The notes: generated from the sequence alone by a model not told the origin. Positions 1-16,380 are shown, numbered from the stretch's first letter. The stretch is 64,000 nucleotides of DNA from Vitis vinifera (GCF_030704535.1 NC_081820.1:24112001-24176000); one strand, 5' to 3'. Made by a program: numbers and translations.

Positions 1-2588
1 ATAAGACCTTTTCTGCCACGTCATAATAATTTTTTAAATATAATTTTGTTAGATCGAAGAAGAAGAACACGGAATTTCTATATATATGTATTATTTTAGG
101 ATTTTTTTTATTCTTTTTTCTCTCATTTTAGTGGTTTGTAACTATACGAGTCCGTACTGTGCGCAGGGGATCACCACCGCCACCGCTCATTAGCCCGGCC
201 TCGTGGCGATGCGTATGGGTGAAAACGGAAATCAAAGCCCGAGCGCATGACGTCACTGATGACGTGCCATTTTCCACCTAGGTAGCGGTTCGTCACCGTT
301 GATAGTGCTCCGACCTTGAGGCCAACGTGGAATTTTCGAATTTGTTAAACACGTGGCCCCAAGATCTGGACCAAGTAGATTTTGCCACGTGGGCTGCTGC
401 CTGAAAAAAATTCCTCTGCGATAGGAGATTGTACATGTATCCCCGATTCCCCATCCCATCAATTGGTTATACATGGATTTGTTTGGCGCAAATTAGAGAA
501 AAAAATTATTTTATTGATAGGTGAATGTAGATGGTGATGGATTCTTAAAATAATTATTTAATAAAAAAATAAGATTTAAAAATATTCTGACACATCTTCG
601 AAGTTATCAATGGTGGCGGATGTTTTGTGAACCAGCACATGACTTTAAACATTGCTGACTCAGATAGGGTTAAAAAAAAATTTGGATGCTGACATGATGC
701 CAACTCAAGCTATTCTTGGATTCAACTGGGAAAGTTAGATGTCATAGAAAGCACAGAAAATTTATTTTTTAGAGAATTTTTTTTTCTTTTTTCTTTTTTA
801 ATATTTTTTTAAGTATATAGGGATAGAAATTAATATATTTCAAATAACTTTTTTTAGTTTATAATCATTTTTATTAGAAATTTTTTTATATAAAAATAAT
901 TAATTTTAAGAATATTTTTTATATCATGTTGCATGAGAAAACAAAAAAGATTGAAATAACACATTTTTGTAAAGAAAAAAAAAAAGCTTTCTTCCTTCAA
1001 TTTTATCTTTTTTATTTCATAAAAAAGAAATATTAAGACATTTGTGCTATGAAATAGAATAATTCTAAAATTTTTATAGTTTCCAACTTAGAAAATAAAA
1101 TTTAATTCATGACTTATGGTAGAAAATTCATTATTGAAACAATTAATTTGAATTTTGGGCATTTAGAAAACTTTTTTTTTTTTTACAATAACTTTTTAAC
1201 AATTTTTAAATAAAATTTTTGAAAAATATATAAACTTTTAAATAAATTTTATTATATTTAATTTTCCTCATATTTTTATAATAAATAAAAGAACTTAGAT
1301 TACTTTTAACTTATTTTTTAGATCGGGTTTTGACCACATCACATGAAACCCATGACTTCATAGTACATGACACCCTCAAGGTCCAAACTCATAACCATGG
1401 ATCCAATCCTAGTCCGACTTATGATACCAATTTTTAAATTGAATCAAGATATGCTAAATCGATTATGGTATTTAACTACCATTATTTAGATAATCCATTT
1501 TCGAGCTTAAGAACAGTATTGTTATATCACATATTATGTTTTTCTTTTTCCTAATACATTATACGATGCAAATAAAATAGTAGATAATCAAAAAGCAACC
1601 TAAGAATTTAGGAAATTAATGAGAATTGAAAAAAAGTGACTAAAAAAGGAAAATCAAGCCTAATAACTATGATTAAACACTTGAATATAAACAAATAATT
1701 TAAGAAGATGGACGATGACTACAAAAAGTTGCTAGAAAATCATACCATGTGCACTTAATCCTCCATTAGAGAGCAAATATAATAAAAAGTGATTTTCCTA
1801 TAAAGTGGTGTGATTTTACACCCACTCGATAAAATTTTGGGTGTCGACTAGTACTTTGGAGGTAACATTTGTTTTTCATGTTTTATTTTTTAATTCTTTA
1901 TGATTCATCTTGGCTATTAGTGATTGGATAATGATAAGTGAGCTAAATCGAAAAAATTATCTTTTTTAGGTTTTTTTTAACCTTTTGATGTGATGTAATC
2001 ATTACTATATAGCAAATGGTTCCACGTAACACAATAATAATAATAATAATAATTATATGAAATTTTAATTTTTGTTTTGATAATCGAGGAATATTTAATG
2101 ATTAAGTCTTTAAAACTCTTCTCGAAAACCCAAAGTTCGAGGTGTTGACGGTCCCGCAACAATCGGTATATGGGTTAGTTCTTATGAAATATTGTTGTCA
2201 TTAATAGTCTTCATTAATAATGTAGTTATTAAAAAGTGGATATTGATCCTTCTAATTAGTGGGGGTAAGTGGACATGGCATCATATGGTATCATTCCTTT
2301 TTCCATCCAATTGTTACGACTTTTCTGAGTGATTGGAAGTGCTTTTTGACTTAGAGAGCCCTTTATAGCACGTGGTTGTACAAAAATATTTTTAAAATGA
2401 AGAAGATATGATTTAAAAATTCTCTCTTTTTTTTTTTGGGGTAAATTTGTAATTAGGTGCTCTGATTAAAGGGACAAAAGGAAAAAACTTCTCAAACTAT
2501 AAATATTCTGATTTAAAAATTCTCATTTTTTGGGGGTAAATTTGTAAATAGGTGCTCTTATTAAAGGGGTCATAGGAAAAAAAACTTC

Positions 2589-2810
2589 TCACTTTGACCA
2601 AATTCCGATCACCGGATCAAAACTTCTCACTTTGGATACTATTGTTACGGTATCAGAGACTGTCGGCGGCGGGGACGGATGCCAGACGGAGGATGAGGCT
2701 GGACGGAGATCGGAGCCGATGATGGAAACGAGGAGGAAGACGACTGTGTTGTGGTTCTCACTTCTCATTGGGTATCTCCGGTGGGAAGAAGGCTTGCCGA
2801 GGGCTTCCAA
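2589..2810 (-). other. Short duplicated reading frame, possible gene relic
   Basis: A 73-codon minus-strand frame sits in a GC-rich island (2620-2800) within AT-rich spacer. A diverged partner is at 11563-11780 in unit 2. The C-terminal third reads similarly in both (SDTVTIVSKVRSFDP against SNTVTIISKVRRFDP), but the N-terminal halves lie in different frames, so the island is conserved better as DNA than as protein. It could be a relic of a captured exon. I recognise no family. Confidence 0.2.
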
Positions 2811-4639
2811 GAAAATGGTAAAAAAAATAGAAAAACGGCGGCAGAAATTTGTGCTGCGGCTTAGTGATATTTCTAATAATTTTTATTTTTTAAAATAATT
2901 TAATTTTTGTCACTTCGGATAAAAAAAACAATAATAATTTGTATATAAAGTGAAATACTTGATTATCAAAAACATTTTATTTTGTTAAAAGTTTAAAATT
3001 TTAAAAGTGATTTTTAAAAACATAAATGAGTTTCTATTTTTAATATAACAGTTTCTGTTTTTAAAATAAAAATTATAACCCATTTTTATTTTGAAAAACA
3101 AAAAACAGAAAGTGTCAAAACTATTTTTTGTTTTCAAATTATTGAAAACAAAAGTAAAATCTTAAATTTTAAAATTACTGAAAATAATGTTTCAGGATAT
3201 AAAGTAAATTTATATATTTTTAAATAAAAATTATTATTACTTTTTATTTTTAACGAAAAAATAAAAACCGAAAGCTTATCCAAATGATTTTTTTTTTTTC
3301 AATTTTTTTTCATAAACAATCAAATAAGAAAACATTAAATTTTTCCTTACCATTTTCTTTGCCTTGAGAATTTGTCCTTGACCCAATACAACATAAGCCT
3401 AGTCTCGACTTAGGCCCATGCCATCATGACCCATTATCCGTTCTTAACCCAGTACAGGCCCCAATGTAGACTCGTTCCCTCTTGGCAGTTGGCCCAGTAT
3501 GATTTTGCCCCTCTTTTTCTTAGCCCAAGTTCTTTGAAGTCCATCCTTATTTTTATGTTTACTTTATTTATATATTTTAATTTTAATTTAGTTTTTATTC
3601 TTTTTTTTTAACCTTTATTTTAGTTCTATCGTAATGTTTTGTGGTGGCTATTACATGTTATGGTATGATTTTTATTTATTTATTTTGGACATATTATTAA
3701 TAGGGATGGGCTCGAGACGGATCACCTCTATTTCAATCTTGCTTAATTTATTCAAAATAATTATCATCTTTATTCTATTAAAAAAAAAACTAAATGGGTG
3801 GGGCAGGGTGGATATGCAAATTTTCTATATGCACCTCCTCCTATTTTGTTTAATTTTTTTTTGAGTTTTTTAATTAAATTAAAGTAAATATATTTTATAA
3901 ATAATTACTATATTATATTTTTTTAATTGAAAAGTAATTTATTATTAGTGTTACATCTATTTAAAAAATGAAGTAAATTATTTTTCATAATTAATTTTAT
4001 ATATAATTGAAGCAGGTATAAGGTAAGACAATGTAATATTCAAACCTACCATAAGCTTTTTTTAAATAAAAAAACCTCAAATTCGTTTATAACTTGTTTA
4101 TTTAAATTTCAAACCCATCTCATTAAGGGTAGAGAGTACTAAAAAAACCTCACTATATTTCCATCACTAATTATAAAGTTTGAGGACAATTTTGCACGTG
4201 ACTCATGTTTTCAAATGTCATTCTAATGCTAACTTGCACATGGTCACATGAATGTATATTTGGAGGTATGGATGATTTTTTGGATGGATTGGGAGGAATG
4301 CCCTCGCTCTAGCTATGGTGGTAATATCGTTGTGGTAGTAAAGTTTGATATGATTTGTTAATATAATTCAAACTTAACATGTTTTTCACGGGTTTGAATT
4401 AAGTATAATTAGGTTTGAATCAAATTTATGTCAATATATAAAACTTGTTTAATAAATAGATAGTTTTTGAATCAATCTACATAACATAAATATAATTTGA
4501 ATTAACCCAATTAATAATCTTACCTATTAACTTGTTTAATTCATTTTAAATTTGTTCTTAAATAGATAGGTAAATTAACTGTAAAACTAAAACATTAATC
4601 ATATAGATTGATGCACTATATGAAAATGAGAGAGGTGGA

Positions 4640-5290
4640 GAGTCGTTGGAAGTGGTTGTGGCTGACCGGCAGTGGTGGCGGCGGCAAGTGAGGGTGGATG
4701 GGTGTGGAAAAGAAAAAAAGGAAGAGAGAAAGAAAAGAAAAGAAAGGAAGAAAAAGAGAAAAAGAGAAAGTGAAAGAGAAGAAGCAAAAGAGAGAGAGGG
4801 AATGGGTCTAGTGTAAAGAAATGAAGAAAATATTTGGTTAAAAATAATAAAATAATTTTTAAATTGTGAATTTAATTTTTTTTTCATATATATATATATA
4901 TATATGAAAAGTAACAAATTTTTAACATAAATGTCTTTTATCATTTCAAATATTTATAGATAAATTTTAAAAGAAATTATTATTTTTATAAGAAAATAAT
5001 AAGAGTATTTTTGTATGAATGAGACGAAAAAAAGGTAAGAAGTCAAATTTCAAAAATTAAGTTTTCAAAGACCCTTTTAAATTTTTAATCAAATAACCCA
5101 AAGGGAAAAGGGGAGGAGAGAAAAAATAGGATGGGAAAAAAAGGGGGAAGAGAGCTTGGTGTGAATGTGAGAAAGAAAAAAAAAAAAAAAAAAGGGAAAA
5201 ACAAGAAAACAAACAAAAAAAAAAAGAAAAAAAAAGGAAAAGAGAGAGAGAGCAAAGGAAAAAAAAAATATCAAACAAATAAAATAAAAT
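4640..5290. repeat. Purine-rich (A/G) tract, unit 1
   Basis: Two strongly strand-asymmetric blocks (about 4690-4800 and 5095-5265) consist almost wholly of A and G on the plus strand, separated by AT-rich DNA with a TA microsatellite near 4888-4905. The block lies about 0.9-1.5 kb past the 3' end of chitinase copy 1. The long minus-strand Phe/Ser/Leu-rich frames here are low-complexity artefacts. Equivalent tracts occur in units 2 and 3. Confidence 0.8.
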
Positions 5291-6168
5291 AAAATAAAAA
5301 GGTAAGAATAGTTTTTTGACAAATTTTGGGATTTACAACCATTTTAACAAATTTATTTATTTATCTAATTACCATAAGATTATCACTATATTGTTCATTC
5401 CCTTAATCCTTGTCCATTTTTTCTTACTTGATTATCATTTTGATTGTAATTTTTTCCACCATGCCTTTTTAGATTAATATATGTCTATTATGATATGATA
5501 TCCATTAGTTAATTAATAAATTATTTGTTTTTCATCAACTCAATAATAGACATCGATATTAGTTTAGGCTTAGTAATAACCTCATCTTAAACTGAATTAT
5601 GGTTTTAATTTTATTATTTTATTTTTAAAATAAGATAATTAAGTAATAAGCCTCCATGTTTTTCTAAAATAAAAAATAAAATAAAAAATATATAAAAGGA
5701 AAAATTATAATTTTTTATTTAATTATACAAAATATGATAAATAATATTATTTTTAGGGTGTTAAGAACATGATATACGTATTGAACTTAAATTCTATAAC
5801 CTTAAACTTTTAGAAAATCTCATCCACCTAAACTTTTTAGAAACTTAAAGGAAATTTTAAAAATAATTTTCAAGTATATGGGATAAATCTATTTTTTTTT
5901 TTTAATTTTATACATTAGTAAAATATAAAAATCATTATTATGATTTTATATTTGTAAAGAAAATAAGAAGTGTATTGAAGTGAGACTAATTGGCATCCAT
6001 TGAAAATCGTTGGCCCATTTTAGGTCGGAAAATCCAAGTTCATAATTTTTCATACTATATTCTCCATAATTTTCTCTTTCTATTTATCCATACATTCATC
6101 GAGGATGAAAGCTTATTCAATCTATTACTACTACTTATATAGATAGACCAAGCAGAGAGAGACCCACT

Positions 6169-7124
<956 letters not shown>

Positions 7125-7780
7125 GAGTTCTAGAGTTGAAGGTCGTGACTCCCAAACTTTAACCGAGTCATGTCTTTTCTCGTTGGCTCTATAAATATTA
7201 ACAAATAATAAGATTGAGAGAAGCTTCAAGACGATATTAAAATGTTATGATAATTGAGATGGGCTTCTAGAGACAGATAAATGGAATGGAGGAAGAGTGG
7301 GAGACAACCAACATAGGATACAAGATAAATATTAACAAATTACGGGATTGAGATAAGCTAGTAAAGAAGATATTAAAATGTTATGATAGTGAGATGAGCT
7401 TTCAGAGATAGATAAATGTCGATGGAGGAGTGGGAGACAATCAACGTAGGCTAGAAGTTTCCCTTGAATGTTGGACATTTTCAGGACCTCACCAGTCTTT
7501 TGGCACGAGTCGAACTCCATAAAAAACTCGAAAATCCATTAGCCGTTTGATAATATTTTTACTTCAAGTGGTTTTAATAAAAATATTTTCCTTTAAAGTG
7601 TATTTATTAGAATCATCTAAATATTTATTAAAAAAAACTATATTTTTTAAAATTTTAAAAATATTTCTTAAATTTTATCCAACACCTAATAATGTTTTTT
7701 TTAGAAACATTTTTTAAGGTAAAAAGGCTTCCTATTTTTTGGCAAATGTACTCAAGTTTTGTCACATACGTGTAACTTTC

Positions 7781-8138
7781 TCATCTTATAGTCAAAGGAA
7801 TCCAGTTGAGTGCTTGAGAGACTTGGTTGAGCTGGGTGAAGCTGGTAGCTGGTTCCATTGAAGTCGTCTCCACCGAGCCTTCAATGCCACTGAAAATGTG
7901 AGGAGTGGCAACTGGTGGGGCGCTTATCTCTTGACTCTTGTCTTTCCCTAGTCTGAAGGAAACATGATTTGTTTAAGAAGATAAGCAAAGCGATTTGGTT
8001 GATTGGGAGTCAATGATTCTGCTAAACTTCACATATATGTGAAAGAAAGATGACAAAGACAGGGCCTAGTTACTTGCCGGCCGGATGCAAGGCAGTCAGC
8101 AAAGAGCACCAAAGACAGTTTACTGACGATAATGGCAT
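7781..8138 (-). CDS. Candidate small two-exon gene, 78 aa, unknown function
   Basis: Two minus-strand blocks join into one open frame: exon A 8074-8138 (65 nt, from an ATG) and exon B 7781-7952 (172 nt, ending in TGA). The 121-bp intron has GT/AG borders and a pyrimidine-rich 3' end (TTTCCTTCAG). The predicted protein begins MPLSSVNCLWCSLLTALHPA and has a hydrophilic C-terminal half. The matching region of unit 2 (about 17300-17660) has an early stop and indels. It could be a real small gene, the 3' end of a longer decayed gene, or chance. I recognise no family. It lies upstream of chitinase copy 1 on the same strand. Confidence 0.3.
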
Positions 8139-8164
8139 CATAGTTCAAATGGTTTCGATTTTCA

Positions 8165-8580
8165 ATAAATGAAATGTAACAACCCTGTACATGAGATAGC
8201 TTTTACGTTCTAAAAATACATTTATATAGTTTCACAATAACACCATGATATCGTGTTTAGTAAGATTGCAAGACCATTTGGACAAACACCCACTATAGGA
8301 TGGATCGACTTTAATATAATTTATAATGACCCTTACGGGATGAATTGACTCTGATATAATTTATAATGATCCATTTTTTCATATGGAGTAGACAAATTAT
8401 ATAGAAAAAAGAGCAAGTCATTACACGAAATGCTTAAAACCCGAGAACAGTTGTGTTAATGGGGTTAAATCCAAACAACAAACATATAGCAAAAGAGCTT
8501 TTATGGTAGCATATAAATAAATGAAAGAAGAACCTGTTTAACTTGATTTTCTTAGTAGATATGCTAGCATAATTTTTATT
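8165..8580. repeat. Unit linker segment (copy 1)
   Basis: This segment links unit 1 to unit 2 and is repeated at about 31920-32350, near the CURT1A gene. Both copies share a GAAATGTAACAACCCT start and an end reading TAGTAGATATGCTAGCATA. It contains a small internal near-duplication (8298-8375, TATAATTTATAATGA twice). No gene is seen. Confidence 0.7.
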
Positions 8581-8693
8581 AGATCGAGGAAGAAGAAAAC
8601 AAAATTTCTATATATATGTATTATTTTGGGGCTCTTTTTTTCTTTCATTCTAGTGGTTTGTAACGATATGAGTCCATACTGTGTGCAGGGGAT

Positions 8694-8694
<1 letters not shown>

Positions 8695-8724
<30 letters not shown>

Positions 8725-8735
8725 GCCACCGCCCA
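8695..8735. repeat. ACCGCC hexamer microsatellite
   Basis: About six tandem copies of ACCGCC/CCGCCA are present. The orthologous spot in unit 1 (172-190) has about two, so it expanded after the units were duplicated. Confidence 0.85.
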
Positions 8736-10026
8736 TATAATGTTTGTTGTTTGGAGATAAAAAAAAAAAAGCCCGAACTGACTTAACCATCGGAGGAGGA
8801 TAACTCGGGGCGACATTGGGTAAGCCTTGATTTGCAGATAAAAACGTGCGGCAAGTAGAGGACTGCAGTTTGGGAAATTCAGCTCCAACATCCCATACCA
8901 TCAATTAGTTATATATGAATTTGTTTGGCTCAAATTATGGAAAAAAAAAATTATTTTATTTCGTAGGCTAATAATGTAGATGGTGATGGACTCTTAAAAT
9001 AATTATTTAATAAAAAAATAAAATTTAAAAATATTCTGAAACATCTTCACAATCATCAATGGTGGCAGATGTTTTGTGAACCAACACATGACTTTAAATA
9101 TTGCTGACTCAGATAAGGTTAAAATAATTTTTGGATGCCAACATTTTATTTTTTAGAAAATAGATTTTTATTTTTTATTTATTTTTTATACTTTTTAAAT
9201 ATATAGGGATAGAAATTAATATATTTCAAATAACTTTGGGGTTAATCTAGGAATGATCTCGATAAACATTTTTTTAATGTATAATAATTTTTATTATAAT
9301 TTTTTTTTATAGAAAAATAGTTAGTGTTTCATGGCATAAAAAAAAAGATTTTAAGAATATTTTTTATATTATGTTGCATAAAAGAAAAATAATTTTGGAA
9401 GAAACATCATTGAGTTAATTCAAAAATTACTCTTAGTGATTATTTGAATTTTTAGAAGCAATTTCTAAAATATTGCCTAACATCTAATTATTGTAAGAAA
9501 AAAAATTTTCAGACATTAAAAAATATTTTTAAACTTGTGATATCTTGAACGGGTTAATAACGGTTGGAGTTGGATTTGGGTACTCAAGTAGGCTTTCCTA
9601 ACCCAATCTAACAAATAAAGAGATGAGGAGTTTCTCTCACTCTCTCCAAAACAAAAAAATACCAGTAAAAAAACTCTCTTTATAATTTCATCTTCTTTTT
9701 TTTTCTCCATAAAAGAAGATTAAAGCATTTATGATGTGAAATAGAGTGCTTTTAAAATTTTTGTAATTTCATTCATGACTTGGGGTAGAGAATTCATAGG
9801 TGAAACAATAAATTTAGATTTGAGGACTTTAGAAGATAATTCGATGCCTTTTTTTTTTTGACAATAAATTTTTCATATTTTTTCAATAAAAAGTTTGAAA
9901 AATATATAAAATTTTAAATAAATTTTATTATATTTAATTTTCTCCATATTTTTATAATAAATCAAATAGAAGAACTTAAATTACTTCTAACTTATTTTTT
10001 GCATTAGGTTTTGACCATATCATATG

Positions 10027-10517
10027 TGTTGGTGCATGACCAACAAGGAGGTATCCAACTAGTCTTTGTGTGGTGTAGACGACTTTTTGAACGGAATGTC
10101 CAAATGGGTTTTCGGAATAAACCCCTTTGAAGCTTAAGTCAAAGATAGAAGACTTGAGTAAGAGATTTTTGGAAAAAGTTACAACATATCTTTCCTGTTA
10201 TGAAAAATGATTATTTATCATTACTCAAATGTAACATCTTCTCAGGTGTCTTAATTGTGTCTTTGACTATGCGTTGATGAGCTTTAATACTTGACATTTT
10301 ATTCTAATAACAGTTGTGTCAATCAATACATAATGCATTTAATGCTTGTTACAGTTAATGCTTGACAGACAAGAATGCATGGTACCTAACTGTTTGTATC
10401 CGTTTGTACCTTGGGATGAACGGATAATACCACATGACTTTTGTGTTGAACATGCCTTGCGTTAGATGACACTTGGGGATCATGCTAGACGATAATAAGC
10501 GTTTCACAACACTTACA
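10027..10517. mobile_element. Solo LTR, 491 bp, family unassigned
   Basis: This sequence starts TGTTGG and ends TTACA. It sits between ATATG and ATGTG, a 5-bp target duplication with one difference. The orthologous position in unit 1 (about 1340-1345) is an empty site, reading directly from the left to the right flank. It has no coding capacity. It inserted after units 1 and 2 were duplicated. Confidence 0.65.
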
Positions 10518-11562
10518 ATGTGAAAAACCCATGAGTTCATAATAGCACATGATGCTCTTGTGGTTCAAACCTATAACCATGGTTCCAACTCATGAGTCTA
10601 ACTTATGATACTAATTTTTGAATCAAATCAAGATATGCTAAGTCAATTATGATATTCAACCATCATTATTTGAATGATCCATTTCTAAGCTTAAGAGTGG
10701 TATTATTATAACACAATAATGTTTTTTTTTAAATACATTATATGACACAAATAGAATATTAGATGATCAAAATCCAATCTAAAATTTTAGCAAATTTACC
10801 ACGGAGTAAAAAAGTGACTAGAAATGGAAAAACAATCTTAATAACTATGATTAAACACTTGGATGCAAACAAATAAAATAAGGAGATGGATGATGATTAT
10901 TACAAAAAGTTGGTAGAAAATCACACCTTGTGCACTTAATCCTCTAATGGATATCAAATATAATAAAAAGTGAGTTTCCTAAAAAGTTGTATGATTTTAC
11001 ACCTACTTGAGAAAATTTGGGTGTTGTTTAGTATTTTGGAGGTAACATTTCTTTTTCATCTTTTATTTTTTAATTCTTTATGATTTATCTTGGCTATTTG
11101 TGATTGGTTAATAATTAGTGAACTAAAAGGAAAATTTTTTCCTTCCATAGTTTTTTTTAGCCTTTTTGATGTGACGTAATTATTACTATTTAGAAATGGT
11201 TCCACATAACACATAATAATAATAATAATAAAAATATTATTATTATTGTTTTATTATTAAACTCAATTAAAAATAAATTATTATTATATAAAATTTTAAT
11301 TTTTTATAATGGATGAACTTTTTATGATTAAGCTATTAGAACTCTATGAGATCAATAACAAACACTACTATATGTGCTAGTTGTTATGAAATATTGTTTT
11401 CTTTAATAGTTTTCATTTATAAAATACTTATTAAAAAGTGGACATTGATCCTTTTTATCGGTGGAGGTAAGTGGACATGGCATCATTCCTTTTGGAAGTG
11501 GTTTTTGACTTTTTATAGCACGTGGCCATAAAAAAATATTTTTAAAATGAAGAGGATATGAT

Positions 11563-11780
11563 TTAAAAATATAGGAGAATCATTCCAACAGCTGGGTCAA
11601 ATCTTCTCACTTTAGATATTATTGTTACGGTATTTGAGACTGTCGGTGGTGCCGTCGGCGGGCGACGGATGCCGGACAGGGGATGTGGCCCGACGGAGAT
11701 CGGAGCCGATGATGGAAACGAGGAAGAAGACGACTGTGTGGTGGTTCTCACTTCTCATGGGTATCTCCAGTGGGAAGAAG
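11563..11780 (-). pseudogene. Unit 2 counterpart of the 2.6-kb short frame
   Basis: This GC-richer island is homologous to 2589-2810 but has indels that shift the frame between the two copies, so neither is likely to be functional as a shared protein. The family is unknown. Confidence 0.2.
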
Positions 11781-14084
11781 GCTTGTTGAGGGCTTCCAAA
11801 TGGTAAAAAAATTAAAAAAATGGCGGCAGAAATTTTGGTGCGGGTTAGTGATATTTCTAAGATTTTTTTTTTAATAATTTAATTTTTGTCACTTCGGATA
11901 AAAAAAACAATAATAATTTTTATATAAAGTTAAAAGACTTGATTATAAAAAACATTTTATTTTATTAATTTTTTCAAAATTTAAAGTGATTTTTAAAAAC
12001 ATAAATAAGTTTATATTTTTTATATAACAGTTTCCGTTTTTAATATAAAAATTGTAACTAATTTTTATTTTGAAAAACGAAAAACAAAAAGTGTCAAAAC
12101 AATATCTTATGAGGATAATTTTCTATTTTTTGTTTTGAGTGAAGTCTTAAATCCTATTTGGTAATTATTTTGAAAACAATTTTAAAAAATAATTTTTGAG
12201 AACTAATATTTTATAAGAAGTCTTTGAGAAGTTGAAATATTTTTAATCTATTTTAATATTTTTAAATATATTTTAAAAATAATTTTTATGTTTAAAGTTT
12301 TATTTTAAGTCATTATGCATATTTGTACAATTATTTTTTAAAACAATTTAAAAAATGAAAATAATTAAAAATAATTAAAAGATGTTATTTGAAAACACCC
12401 CATTTTATCTTCTTAAGAGCAAAAAATAGAAAATAATTTTTTAATAGTCAAATATATTTTTTAATTTTTTATTATTTTAAAAAATAAAATATTGAAATCG
12501 AAAATAGTTGCCAAACATACCTTTCAATTTTAAAATTATTGAAAATAATTTTTCTGGATATAATTATTTTTAATTTTTAACAAAAAACCGAAAGTTTATC
12601 CAAATGATTTTGTTTTTCCAATTTTATAATAAACAATCAAATAAAAAAACATTAAATTTTTCCTTACCAATTTCTTTGCCTTGAACTATTTAGAACCAAG
12701 CATAACCTATTCTAAACCCAGATTTGTCCTGCCCCGATGCAATATAAGCCCATTTGTTACTAGCTCGATTTAGGCATGGCCCATTATCAGTCCTTAACCC
12801 AGCGCAGGCCCCAATGTAGACTAGTTCCCTGTTGGGCCAATATGATTTGGCCACTCTTTTTCTTAGCCCATGTTCTTTCAAGTCCATTATTATTTTTATG
12901 TTTACTTTATTTTTATTTTTTGATTTTAATTTAATTTTTATTATATTTTTTACCTTTATTTTAGTCTTATTGTAATGTTTTGTGGTGACTATGATATGAT
13001 TTTATTTATTTATTTTGGATATATTATTAATATGGATGACAATGAGATGGATTCAGGATGGATCACCTCTGTCCCAATCTTGTTCTATTTATTCAAAATA
13101 ATTATCATCTTTGTCCCATTAAAAAAAAATTAAACGGGGTGAGATAGGGTAGATATGCAAATTTCTCATACCCATCCCATCCTATTTTGTTTAATTTTTT
13201 TTGAAAGACTTTTCTTTAAAAAAAACATTTGAAAATTTTTAATTATATTAAAGTAAATATGTTTTATAAATAATTAAAATATTATAATTTTTTTTATTGA
13301 AAAGTAATTTATTATTATTATTATATATGTTAAAAATTAAAAATTGTTGAAATTATTTTTCATAATTAATTTTATATATAATTGGGGTGAGAATGAAGTA
13401 GGACAATATAATATTTAAATCTACCCCAAGTTTTTAAAAAACCTTATATCTGCTCTTAATCTGTTTATTTAAATTTTGAACTCACTCATTAGAGACAAGA
13501 AATACTTGGAAAAACTGTTCCATTTCTACCTTAATTATAAAGCTTGTGGACAATTTTGAAAACATTTGAAAACATATGACTCATGTTTTCAAATGCCATT
13601 TGAATGCTAACTTCACATTGTCACATGAATGTATATTTGGAGGCATGGATGATTTTGGATGGATCTGGGAACGACGTACCTCTAGTTATAGTGGTAATAT
13701 AATTAGGGGTGACAGAATTTGTTACGATATGTTAATATAATTCAAACTTAACATATATTTCATGAGTTTAGATAAAATACACTCAAATTTGAATCAATTT
13801 ATATAACTTATTTAATAAATAATTAGTTTTTGAATCAATATGCATAACATAAATATAATTTGAATGAACCTAATTAATAATCTTACTAATTAACTTTAAA
13901 TTATTTAATTTATATTTAACTCATTTTAAATAAATAGATTAATTATGAAGTTAAAACGTTAATGATATAGATTTATACAGGACTATATGAGAATGAGAGA
14001 GGTGAGGGGGGAAGTCGTCGGAAGTGGCTGCCGCCGGTGGCGGCCACCGGCTGGCAGTGGTGGTGGCCGCAAGTGAAAGTGAGG

Positions 14085-14440
14085 GTGGATGGGTGTGGAA
14101 AAGAAAAAGGGGAAGAAAGAAAGAAAAGAATAAAAAAAAACTGGTAAAAAAGAAAAGGGAGAAAGAGAAGAAGGAGGAGAGAGAGAGCGAATGGGGACGG
14201 CTGGAGATGGGTTTTGGGTGATAGGCATAGGCGGAGAGAACTGAGAAGAGGGAAAAAGAAAAGAAAAGAGAAGAGAGAAAAAGGAAAAGGGGAGAAGAGA
14301 AAAAAAGGGGGGACGTGGGAACGGGGCCAGAGTCGGATTTGAATGAATGAAATAAAAAAAAAAAGAAAAAAAAAAAAGGAAAAAACAAGAAAAAGAAAAA
14401 AAATTAAAAAAACAAAAAAAGATAAAATAAATAATAATAA
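14085..14440. repeat. Purine-rich (A/G) tract, unit 2
   Basis: This near-continuous plus-strand A/G stretch, with A-runs at its right side, is in the same relative position as 4640-5290. It lies 1.0-1.3 kb past the 3' end of chitinase copy 2. The Phe/Ser-rich minus-strand frames across it are low-complexity artefacts. Confidence 0.8.
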
Positions 14441-15417
14441 AATAAAAAGTGAGAATAATTTGAAATAAATTTTGGGATTTACAATCATTTTAACAAATTT
14501 ATTTATTTATATATTTATGTAAATGAAATTAGAATATCACTATCTAACTTGTCCATTTACCAAGTTCATCATGCTTTCTAGATTAATACATGTATATTAT
14601 ATACTATTATGATATGGTATCCATTAGTTAATTAATAAATTATTTGTTTTTTTGTCAACATATTAATATAGATCGAGATTAGTTTGGGCTTAGTAATAGC
14701 TTGACCATGGACTGAGTTATGATTTTAATTTTATTATTTTATTTTTAAAAATTTAAAAATAAGATAAATAATAAGCCTCCATGTTTTTCTAAAAAATAAA
14801 ATAAAAGAACCTTTTAAGGGTATGTTTGGTATATGAAAGTTCAAAGAAAAAAAGAGAAACTTTTAAAATATATATATATATTTAAGAAAAAAATATAATA
14901 TTTTTATTTACTTATACAAAATATAATAAATAATGTTGTTTTTAGGGTGTTAAGAGAATGTTATTAATTAAACCTAAATTCTATAAATTTAAACTTTCCA
15001 AAAATTCTTTTGTTCTATAACTCTTGTACCTAAACTTTTAGGAAGATTAAGAAAATTTTAAAAATAATTTTGAAGTACATGGGTTAAATCTATAGTTTTT
15101 AATACAAGAGTAAATATATAAAATATTATTATGATTTTATATTTGTAAAGAAAATAAGTGAGACTAATTGGCATCCATTGAAAATCATTGGCCCATTTTA
15201 GGTTTGAAACTCCGAGCCTTCTTAGTCCCGCACCCGGCACCGCTCAGGCACCACTAGAGCGAAATTGATATTTAAAAGGAAAGAGAAGGTCAACTCTTTA
15301 TAATTCTTCATACTATATTCTCCATAATATTCTCTTTCACTTTATCCATACATTCATCGAGGATGAAAGCTTATTCAATATATTATTACAACTGATATAG
15401 ATAGACTAACACCCAGT

Positions 15418-16380
<963 letters not shown>

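Noticed and set aside
8695-8735. CRISPR-like or coding repeat
   Set aside because: It is a simple ACCGCC hexamer microsatellite. No spacers are present, and the genome is that of a plant.
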